From NCBI GenBank assembly GCA_937875035.1, contig CALNCF010000474.1, positions 1 to 7,247 on the forward strand: a DNA stretch of 7,247 nucleotides, in the 5' to 3' direction. Position 1 is the stretch's first letter; every line of letters starts with the position of its first letter. The stretch comes from an uncultured Sphingobacteriaceae bacterium (GTDB lineage: Bacteria > Bacteroidota > Bacteroidia > Sphingobacteriales > Sphingobacteriaceae). This document shows positions 1 through 5,667 of the stretch, in pieces. The notes under the pieces are model-generated. The model was not told the origin of the DNA. It saw only the letters and a list, made by a program, of their open reading frames with translations, and did not search any database. Both the position numbers and the translations under genes were made by a program.

Positions 1-1
1 A

Positions 2-1540
2 CGGACGGTGATCGGGCAATTAGATCGTGAGATCCGGGAAAAAGAAACTGTAAAAAGGAACCTGAGGGCCGTGCTTGACAGCTCTAAGAACGGGATCATG
101 GCATTGAGATCGCTGAAAGATGAGCAAGGAGAGATCTATGATTTTGAATGGACCATGATCAACCCTGCCGGCTTATACCTGACCAATATGGAAGGGCTCG
201 ACCTGATCGGGAAACGCTTCCTGGATTTTGTGCCCAAAAGCCAGGAAAGCGGCGCTTTTCAACGGTATGTGCAGGTTGCCAGATCGGGTATCACAGAAAC
301 CTTCGAAACACAAAGCACCCTCTCCAACCGCTATTTCAGTGTAACCGTTGTCAAGCTGAGCGATGGGATCACGGTAACCTTCGATGACATTACCCAACGC
401 CGGGCCAATGAGCAGAAAATACTGAAGAGCGAGGGCCTGTACCGTGCCCTGGCAAAGAACATTCCTGATTCGGCGGTATTCCTTTTCGACCACGACTATA
501 ATATGACCCTGGTAGACGGGGCTTCGCTTATCGACCTTGGCTTCAGTGATAAGACGGAGCTGATCGGGAAGAGTATCGACAGCATCCTCGATAAGGAATC
601 GCTTACGGTGTTCAAGCCGCTTTTCGAGCAAGTGCTGAAAGGAGAAGAAAGTCAGCTCGACTATTCTTTCCGTGGAAAATATTTTCACATCAACATTATC
701 CCGGTACGGAATTCGGAGAACGAGATCTTTTCGGGGATGGTAGTAACGCATGATATTACCGAGCTGACCGAATACCAGAAACAGCTGAAGATCGAAGACC
801 TGAACCGTTCGAACAAAGAGCTGGAGCAGTTCGCCTATGTGGCTTCGCACGATTTGCAGGAACCACTGCGCAAGATCCGCACCTTTGGCGACCGGCTCAG
901 CACACGGTACACCGAGCTGCTCGGCGATGACGGGAAAGATTACATTGCCCGGATGGACAATGCCGCCACCCGTATGCAGATCCTGATCGACGACCTGCTT
1001 ACCTTCTCGCGCATCACGAGGGCATCCGAAGAGTTTGTACCGGTGAACCCGGGAACGATCATCCAGGATGTGCTGAACGACATGGAAGTAAGCATTGAGC
1101 ATACAGGCGCCCAGATCCGCGTAGGCGAATTCCCGGAAATAGAAGCCAGTCCGGCGCAGATGCGGCAGCTCTTCCAGAACCTGATCAGTAACGCGATCCG
1201 TTTCCATAAGAAGGATGTGCCGCCGATTATCTATATTCACGGAGAAGTACACAGCGGTAAGGGCAACCGGCAGCTCGATCGCCGCAGCAATTACCTGAGC
1301 ATACAGGTGCAGGACAACGGGATCGGCTTCGACGAAAAATATTCAGAAAGAATTTATGTGATCTTCCAGCGTTTACACGGAAGGACCGAATACGAAGGAA
1401 CAGGCATAGGCCTCGCGATCTGCAAGAAGATCGTGGAATCTCACCATGGCCTGATCACGGCTGAAAGCAGTCCCGGAAACGGAGCAACCTTTACCGTGAC
1501 CCTTCCTGTAAATCAAAAGAAAAGCAAAGGAAAAGTATAA
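2..1540 (+). CDS. PAS-PAS sensor histidine kinase, phytochrome-type kinase core (5' partial)
   Basis: Sensor kinase that should autophosphorylate on a histidine and pass the phosphate to a receiver protein, probably the one encoded just downstream. Numbering from the GTG at 8, residues 20-135 and 142-255 look like two PAS domains, each ending in a typical 'DIT' segment (DDITQ, HDITEL). A short coiled linker leads to the HisKA helix with the motif ASHDLQEPLRK (phospho-acceptor His281). The ATPase domain shows an N box (NLISNAIRFH, about 390-399), a G1 box (DNGIGF, about 437-441), an F-box-like IFQRLHG and a G2 box (EGTGIGLAICKK, about 463-474). The 'FAYVASHDLQEPL' style is that of Cph1-like and related PAS kinases. 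The frame is open to the left edge and the first residues read as an interdomain helix, so the GTG at 8 is probably not the start and more sensory domains may lie upstream. No transmembrane segment is visible, so it is likely cytoplasmic as far as seen. Tandem stops TAA TAG end it. The sensed signal is unknown. Confidence 0.93.
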   Translation, partial: RTVIGQLDREIREKETVKRNLRAVLDSSKNGIMALRSLKDEQGEIYDFEWTMINPAGLYLTNMEGLDLIGKRFLDFVPKSQESGAFQRYVQVARSGITETFETQSTLSNRYFSVTVVKLSDGITVTFDDITQRRANEQKILKSEGLYRALAKNIPDSAVFLFDHDYNMTLVDGASLIDLGFSDKTELIGKSIDSILDKESLTVFKPLFEQVLKGEESQLDYSFRGKYFHINIIPVRNSENEIFSGMVVTHDITELTEYQKQLKIEDLNRSNKELEQFAYVASHDLQEPLRKIRTFGDRLSTRYTELLGDDGKDYIARMDNAATRMQILIDDLLTFSRITRASEEFVPVNPGTIIQDVLNDMEVSIEHTGAQIRVGEFPEIEASPAQMRQLFQNLISNAIRFHKKDVPPIIYIHGEVHSGKGNRQLDRRSNYLSIQVQDNGIGFDEKYSERIYVIFQRLHGRTEYEGTGIGLAICKKIVESHHGLITAESSPGNGATFTVTLPVNQKKSKGKV

Positions 1541-1543
1541 TAG

Positions 1544-1984
1544 ATGAACAACCAGCCAGTCACTGTTTTAATTGCCGATGATGATCCGGATGATCGTTTG
1601 ATGCTGAAAGAAGCCTTCACAGAGTGCTTCCCGGCTTACGATATCCGTTTTGCGGAAGACGGTGAATCGTTGCTGGAATATTTTTATCACCCGGATAAGG
1701 TCAGGCACCCTTCCCCATCCTTTATCCTGCTCGACCTGAATATGCCCCGCAAGGACGGGCGCGAAGCCCTGAGGGAAATAAAAACGGACCCGCTTTGCAA
1801 ACGGATCCCGGTGATCGTTTTCACCACGTCCAAATCAGACGATGATATCAGCACCTGCTACGAGCTTGGCGGGAACTGCTTTATTACCAAGCCCTCGACC
1901 TATGCCGACCTGACCTATATCATTACGCAGATCGGCACGTACTGGGGCGGCATTGTGGAACTACCATTAACTGAATCAGTATGA
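1544..1984 (+). CDS. single-domain response regulator (Rcp1-like receiver protein)
   Basis: A 146-residue protein that is essentially one receiver (REC) domain with no output domain. The residues needed for phosphorylation are present: acidic pair Asp12/Asp13 (IADDDPDD), phospho-acceptor Asp64 in LLDLNMPRKDG, Thr94 in VFTTS, and Lys116 in ITKPS. The ADDDPDD start and the DLNMPRKDG loop resemble the small regulators paired with Cph1-type kinases (Rcp1 family), which fits the kinase type encoded immediately upstream. The gene begins 3 nt after the upstream stop, with AAAGGA at 1526-1531 as a rather distant possible ribosome site. Its stop shares the bases ATGA with the start of the next gene. 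The layout indicates one operon. Inference: it receives phosphate from the upstream kinase and acts through protein contacts or as a phosphorelay shuttle. Its final target cannot be read from the sequence. Confidence 0.94.
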   Translation: MNNQPVTVLIADDDPDDRLMLKEAFTECFPAYDIRFAEDGESLLEYFYHPDKVRHPSPSFILLDLNMPRKDGREALREIKTDPLCKRIPVIVFTTSKSDDDISTCYELGGNCFITKPSTYADLTYIITQIGTYWGGIVELPLTESV

Positions 1985-3423
1985 ACAGTGAACATGTAAG
2001 AATCTGCCTTGTCGATGATGACGAGGATGACTTCGTCCTTACCCGCGACCTGCTGAAAGAGATTGATGAGCAGCGTTTCGAGATCTCTTGGATCAAGGAT
2101 TATGCGGAAGCAGTGGAAGCGCTGACCATGAAGCGTTACGACGTGTATCTGGTCGACTTCCTGCTGGGCGAATTCAACGGGATCGACCTGCTGAACGAAG
2201 CCGAAGCGATGGGCGCGCAGGTACCCGTGATCATCCTGACCGGGAAGGGCAATGCCGACATCGACCGGGACGCCATGCGTTCGGGCGCTGCCGATTACCT
2301 GATCAAAGACAAGCTGAGCGCAGACAGCCTGGAACGTTCAATCCGCTATTCCCTGCAGCAATCCAATGCCCTGAAGGCATTGAAGGAGAGTGAAAATAAA
2401 TACCGGAACATTTTTGAGAAGACCAAGGATGTGATCTATATGACCAATAAGCACGGGCAGTTCCTCGACATTAATGTGTCGGCCAGCGAGCTGTTCGGCT
2501 ATTCGAAGCAGGAGTTCATGCAGATGAATGCGGCTGCCCTGTATGCCAACCCCAACGACCGGCTGGAATTTGAGCGCAGGATCCATGAGCAGGGCTCGGT
2601 AAAGGATTTCGAGGTGGAGCTGCTGAATAAGAAATCAGAGCGGCTGTACTGCCTGCTCTCCACCGTGATCCAGTATTCTGCGGATGATACCGAGGAATTT
2701 TACCTGGGGGTTATCCATGACCTGACCAAACGAAAGAAAGCGGAGCAGGAGATGATGAATATCGAGAAGTTCGCAGCCACCGGGCGGCTGGCCCGGATGA
2801 TCGCCCATGAGGTGCGCAACCCGCTCACCAATATTCACCTGGCGCTCGACCAGTTGCAATCGAACGAGCCGGATGAGGATTCGCGGATGTTCCTGGATAT
2901 CATCGACCGGAATTCCAGCCGGATCAACCAACTGATCACCGAATTGCTGAACTCTTCGAAGCCTGCCAACCTGGAGTTCAAGGAATATGATATTACGACC
3001 CTCTTACAGGAAACACTGGCCCTGGCCAGCGACCGCATCACCCTGAAGAACATTCAGCTGGTAACCCGGTACGGGCTGGACGCTTCGATCCGGGTAGACA
3101 GGGAGAAGCTGCAGATCGCGTTCCTCAATATGATCATCAATGCCATTGAAGCTATGCCCGAAGAGAACGGGGTGCTCCAGGTAGAGACCAGCATCAGCGA
3201 AGAGCATAACCTGCGGGTCCGGATTTCCGATAATGGTTCAGGAATTCCCCAGGAAAACCTAAATCACCTGTTCGAACCTTTCTTCAGCAGCAAACCCAAA
3301 GGCATCGGCCTGGGTCTTACCGCTACGCATAACATCATTATCAACCACAAGGGCAGCATAGAAGTAGAGAGCAAGCAGGGGCTTGGCACCTGTTTTACAA
3401 TACTGTTTCCGTTGAACAACTGA
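1981..3423 (+). CDS. REC-PAS-histidine kinase (receiver domain at N-terminus)
   Basis: A 480-residue soluble kinase with a receiver domain in front. REC spans about residues 5-125, with acidic Asp12-Asp14, phospho-acceptor Asp59 (LVDFLLGEFNG), Thr87 (ILTGKG) and Lys109 (LIKDK). A PAS domain follows at about 135-250 (starts SENKYRNIFEKT, ends GVIHDLTKRK). The HisKA helix carries HEVRNPLTN with His276. The ATPase domain has an N box (LNMIINAIEAMPE, Asn383/Asn387), a G1 box (DNGSGIP, about 417-423), an F box (FEPFFSSKPKG) and a G2 box (GIGLGLTATHNII). This is the NtrB/AtoS-like kinase style, unlike the first kinase of the cluster. No membrane segment is seen. The start overlaps the preceding stop in ATGA and has no clear Shine-Dalgarno, which suggests translational coupling. 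Having its own receiver domain, it could be switched by phosphate from the upstream kinase. That order of signalling is an inference, and its downstream partner is not in the window. Confidence 0.93.
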   Translation: MNSEHVRICLVDDDEDDFVLTRDLLKEIDEQRFEISWIKDYAEAVEALTMKRYDVYLVDFLLGEFNGIDLLNEAEAMGAQVPVIILTGKGNADIDRDAMRSGAADYLIKDKLSADSLERSIRYSLQQSNALKALKESENKYRNIFEKTKDVIYMTNKHGQFLDINVSASELFGYSKQEFMQMNAAALYANPNDRLEFERRIHEQGSVKDFEVELLNKKSERLYCLLSTVIQYSADDTEEFYLGVIHDLTKRKKAEQEMMNIEKFAATGRLARMIAHEVRNPLTNIHLALDQLQSNEPDEDSRMFLDIIDRNSSRINQLITELLNSSKPANLEFKEYDITTLLQETLALASDRITLKNIQLVTRYGLDASIRVDREKLQIAFLNMIINAIEAMPEENGVLQVETSISEEHNLRVRISDNGSGIPQENLNHLFEPFFSSKPKGIGLGLTATHNIIINHKGSIEVESKQGLGTCFTILFPLNN

Positions 3424-3473
3424 TGCACGTTTTACAGGTTATCCCTTTTCAGGCATCCTAACTATAACCGAAT

Positions 3474-3950
3474 ATGAAAAGCAACATTCGTTGGGAAACG
3501 TTGGCGGCATGTATCATCATCTGCCAGCTGGCCGGTATTATCGGCGCGTTCTTCACACAGCAATCTGTAGACACCTGGTTCCTCACACTCCGGAAACCGG
3601 TCTTCAACCCGCCCTCCTGGGTATTCGGGCCCGTATGGACGCTGCTCTATCTCCTGATGGGCATTGCCCTTTACCAGGTGGTAACACGTACCCGGTACAG
3701 GGAAAACAAGTGCGTGTATAACATTTTCGGCATCCAGCTCCTCCTGAACGCGCTATGGTCGTTCTTTTTCTTCGGGATGCGTTCGCCCGGGCTGGCCCTG
3801 ATCGACATTGTGCTGTTAGACATCGTTGTAGGCTATACACTGATCGAGTTTTACCGGGTGAAGCCATCCGCAGCCTTTATCATGATCCCCTACCAGCTCT
3901 GGATCCTTTTTGCCACTGTGCTGAACCTGGCCATTTACCTGCTCAATTAA
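3474..3950 (+). CDS. tspO: TspO/MBR family tryptophan-rich sensory membrane protein
   Basis: A 158-residue integral membrane protein matching the TspO/MBR (peripheral benzodiazepine receptor-like) family in length and motifs. Visible hallmarks are WF.TLRKP.FNPPSWVFGPVWT at about residues 35-56, LLYLLMGIAL directly after, LNALWSFFFFG at about 91-101, and the C-terminal LWILFATVLNLAIYLLN. Hydrophobic stretches fit the usual five transmembrane helices (about 9-27, 50-70, 81-100, 106-127, 134-156). Family members bind porphyrins and other tetrapyrroles. In some bacteria they modulate oxygen-, light- or stress-dependent gene expression, and the exact activity is debated. The gene starts 50 bp after the REC-PAS-kinase with no terminator between, and a strong terminator follows it, so it may be the last gene of the signalling operon. 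No Shine-Dalgarno is obvious, and the start is chosen because it gives the standard N-terminus. The family call is firm; the operon link is inferred. Confidence 0.95.
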   Translation: MKSNIRWETLAACIIICQLAGIIGAFFTQQSVDTWFLTLRKPVFNPPSWVFGPVWTLLYLLMGIALYQVVTRTRYRENKCVYNIFGIQLLLNALWSFFFFGMRSPGLALIDIVLLDIVVGYTLIEFYRVKPSAAFIMIPYQLWILFATVLNLAIYLLN

Positions 3951-4244
3951 CTGGCGCGATTTTAGAAGGTATACTGGTGGCCCTATAAGCTACCTATAGA
4001 ACATATAGACGGATCGACACCTGTCTATATGTTTTTTCTTTTGTAACATCTCCCCGGAGCGCATCCCCAATAGTCACAAAACTTCCCCAAAATGTGGCGC
4101 GCCTTACACGCAGCTTCTGCACGAATCAAAGATTGAAAAAAATAAAAATATCTTTTTCAGCTAATAATCAGCATTTTTCGAAAAAACAATATGACTCCCG
4201 GCATTTGGCCTGGTTTTGTATATATAGATACGAAAGTCAGTACC
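3951..4244 (+). other. AT-rich intergenic region between tspO and the small membrane protein gene
   Basis: This stretch of about 294 bases contains no convincing gene. It holds the terminator after tspO (about 3998-4042), a pair of TCCCCAA direct repeats about 20 bp apart (4064-4070 and 4084-4090), an 8-bp GC palindrome GGCGCGCC (4096-4103), and an A-rich tract (4135-4149). A 12-bp palindrome TTTTTCGAAAAA (4174-4185) lies about 60 bp before the next start codon. The promoter for the small downstream gene should be here, but I could not find a clean Bacteroidota -33/-7 pair. Confidence 0.6.
3998..4042 (+). terminator. intrinsic terminator after tspO
   Basis: A perfect 11-bp inverted repeat (AACATATAGAC at 4000-4010 and GTCTATATGTT at 4023-4033), extendable inward by a G-U and a G-C pair, surrounds a short loop. 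It is followed directly by a T-rich run (4032-4042, interrupted by one C). It lies about 50 bp past the tspO stop and fits rho-independent termination of the signalling/tspO unit. The stem is AT-rich, so termination strength is uncertain. Confidence 0.8.
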
Positions 4245-4397
4245 ATGAGTAATTTTCTGTATTACATTGCTGTTGCTTTGGTTGTGTTGTGGGGAGTAGG
4301 TTACTTTACATATCAGGCAGGAAGCTTAATTCATGTGTTACTGATCTTAGCGATCGTCTCTGTTTTATTAAGAGTGATTCGCGGCAAGGATATATAA
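4245..4397 (+). CDS. small two-helix membrane protein, lmo0937 family
   Basis: Predicted 50-residue protein beginning MSNFLYYIAVALVVLW and ending LLRVIRGKDI. It has two hydrophobic helices (about residues 4-21 and 27-44) joined by a short turn (FTYQAGSLIH) and a positively charged C-terminus. This matches the pattern of the lmo0937-type small membrane proteins, recognised from memory: LLY.IAV.LV.LW..G, then AG.LIH.LL..A...LLR.IRG. The role of that family is not established. An in-frame ATG at 4191 would add 18 residues (with Pro, Gly and Trp) that do not fit the family, so the ATG at 4245 is preferred. No strong Shine-Dalgarno is visible. It appears to be its own transcription unit, between two terminators. 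Its codons (TTA, GTT, ATT, AGA) are more AT-rich than those of the flanking genes, which may reflect a different history or expression pattern. Confidence 0.82.
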   Translation: MSNFLYYIAVALVVLWGVGYFTYQAGSLIHVLLILAIVSVLLRVIRGKDI

Positions 4398-4421
4398 CAA
4401 CAGATCACACTTCCATATTAG

Positions 4422-4436
4422 TTTAGTTTAGTTTAG
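4422..4436 (+). repeat. short tandem repeat, three TTTAG units
   Basis: Three perfect TTTAG pentamers in tandem, preceded by one imperfect unit ATTAG (4417-4421). It lies 25 bp past the stop of the small membrane protein gene, in the presumed 3' untranslated region. It is too short to call functional and may be simple slippage. Confidence 0.7.
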
Positions 4437-4440
4437 ATAT

Positions 4441-4467
4441 GCAGAGCTTGGGTAACTCTGCGAGTTA
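4441..4467 (+). other. two overlapping, mutually exclusive small hairpins in a presumed 3' UTR
   Basis: GCAGAG (4441-4446) can pair with CTCTGC (4456-4461), and TAACTC (4453-4458) can pair with GAGTTA (4462-4467). The two stems share the bases CTC at 4456-4458, so only one can form at a time. They stand directly ahead of the terminator stem that begins near 4470. The pairing is seen in the sequence. Any regulatory or small-RNA role is a guess. Confidence 0.4.
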
Positions 4468-4469
4468 AG

Positions 4470-4506
4470 AAAAACCGGGGCGCCCGCCTCGGTTTTTTCT
4501 TTTTTA
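4470..4506 (+). terminator. intrinsic terminator after the small membrane protein gene
   Basis: The stem is AAAAACCGGGG (4470-4480) with CCTCGGTTTTT (4487-4497), eleven pairs including one G-U, closed by a six-base loop CGCCCG. A T-rich tract follows the 3' arm (4493-4506, one C inside). This is a GC-cored hairpin with a flanking A-tract and U-tract. The A-tract would also allow some termination on the opposite strand, although no convergent gene exists here. Confidence 0.88.
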
Positions 4507-4592
4507 TACCGGCATAGAACTGCGACATCCGGCCGGAGATCAGGCTGATAAAAAATTATTTTCATCTCAAAATTGATTATATCTTTATTGAA

Positions 4593-4597
4593 AAGGA
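4593..4597 (+). promoter_or_regulatory. ribosome binding site deciding the transporter start
   Basis: AAGGA lies five bases before the ATG at 4603. It supports that ATG over an in-frame TTG at 4573, which would add ten residues and has no purine-rich element in front of it. Confidence 0.6.
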
Positions 4598-4602
4598 AAG
4601 CA

Positions 4603-5667
4603 ATGTCGTTGTATACCTATAAGCAACAAAAAAACATTGTACTGATCATCCTGATCGTATTAGGTTTATTCCTGGCATATTCCCTGAAAGATATCTTCAG
4701 CGCCCTGCTGGGAGCCGTGGTTCTGTATACGATCTACCGGCCGATGTTCCTGGGGCTGATCCATAAGAGAGGCTGGAAACGTTCGCTGGCAACGCTCTTC
4801 ATCATCATCTCGTCCTTCCTTATTATTATCCTGCCTGTTTTTGCATTGAGCTGGATGGTGATCAGCAAGATCAGCTATTACAGCGCGAACCCGCAGCAGA
4901 TCAAGGACATTATCGGGCATATTTCGGGTATGGTGGGCATCGACTTCCAGCAATCGGCTACCATCGAACAGGCCATGCGCAATATAGAGAACTGGGCGCT
5001 GGGCTCCTTCCCTTCGGTAGTAAGCGCGCTCTTCGGCATCTTCCTGCTCATCACCATTATGTACTTCATCCTGTATTTCATGTTCGTGGAATATGAAAGC
5101 TTTGAAAGCACCATCATTAAATACATGCCCTTCCGCGAAAAGAACACCCTGCTCTTCGCGGAGGAGCTTAAGAATATTACCTATTCGAATGTGCTGGGAC
5201 AGGGACTGATCGCTGTTACACAGGGCTCGCTGGTATCGGTAGGCTTCCTGCTTTTCGACATGCCCGATCCCTTGTTCTGGGGAGTAGTGTCTACCCTGCT
5301 GAGCTTCGTGCCCGTGATCGGCGCCCCGCTGGTATTTGTGCCTGCGGGAGTGATCGCCATTTCGTACGGGGATAATTTTAACGGGGTGGGTCTTTTGCTC
5401 TGGGGCTTTATCCTCGTAACCAATATCGACAATATCATGCGCTTCATTATCGCGAAGCGCTACGCCAATACCCATCCGCTGATCACCATTATCGGGGTCA
5501 TTATAGGTATCCCCATCTTCGGGATACTGGGCCTGGTGTTCGGTCCCCTGCTCATCTCCTATTTCCTGCTGCTGGTCTCTATCTATGAATCGAGATACGG
5601 GCACCAGGCCTCTGTCATTAAAAAAATATTGAACCCCAGTACCGCTAAACCGGAAGAGGATGCATAG
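4603..5667 (+). CDS. AI-2E/PerM family transporter
   Basis: A 354-residue polytopic membrane protein of the AI-2E transporter (PerM/TqsA/YdiK-like) family. Two N-terminal hydrophobic segments (about 11-26 and 30-46) are followed by another (about 62-88). A more polar loop (about 90-135) is typical of the family, and a membrane hairpin follows at about 138-162. The C-terminal half carries family marks: SFVPVIGAPLVFVPAG at about 234-249, TNIDNIMR at about 273-280, HPLI at 291-294, and the glycine-rich GIPIFGILGLVFGPLL at about 302-317. Family members include exporters linked to autoinducer-2 release in E. coli and Na+/H+ antiporters in other bacteria, so the substrate is not predictable here. 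A terminator 95 bp upstream suggests its own promoter. The last 8 bases overlap the next gene's start, pointing to co-translation with the outer-membrane protein. Confidence 0.92.
   Translation: MSLYTYKQQKNIVLIILIVLGLFLAYSLKDIFSALLGAVVLYTIYRPMFLGLIHKRGWKRSLATLFIIISSFLIIILPVFALSWMVISKISYYSANPQQIKDIIGHISGMVGIDFQQSATIEQAMRNIENWALGSFPSVVSALFGIFLLITIMYFILYFMFVEYESFESTIIKYMPFREKNTLLFAEELKNITYSNVLGQGLIAVTQGSLVSVGFLLFDMPDPLFWGVVSTLLSFVPVIGAPLVFVPAGVIAISYGDNFNGVGLLLWGFILVTNIDNIMRFIIAKRYANTHPLITIIGVIIGIPIFGILGLVFGPLLISYFLLLVSIYESRYGHQASVIKKILNPSTAKPEEDA

Larger units (their letters stand above)
4398..4602 (+). other. intergenic region with repeat, hairpins and terminator
   Basis: About 205 bases with no gene between the small membrane protein gene and the transporter gene. 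The first 110 bases are structured: a TTTAG tandem repeat, two overlapping hairpins and an intrinsic terminator. The last 95 bases (4507-4602) are AT-rich towards the transporter start and should contain its promoter. Confidence 0.6.

Noticed and set aside
173..1252. Long antisense open frame (359 codons) opposite the first kinase
   Set aside because: It is a shadow of the kinase coding frame. The translation has no recognisable domain, and the + strand frame carries intact kinase motifs.
4096..4103. GGCGCGCC palindrome
   Set aside because: A single 8-bp palindrome without repeats or flanking symmetry is not enough to propose a site.
4191..4244. Longer start for the small membrane protein (ATG at 4191)
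   Set aside because: The 18 extra residues do not fit the family pattern, which begins exactly at the ATG at 4245.
4556..4587. Possible Bacteroidota promoter before the transporter (TATCTTTA at 4580-4587 as a -7 element)
   Set aside because: The -7 box differs from TAnnTTTG at the last position and no TTTG lies 19-21 bp upstream, so the match is too weak to call.
4573..4602. TTG start for the transporter, ten residues upstream
   Set aside because: The ATG at 4603 has AAGGA at a normal distance and gives a typical N-terminus.
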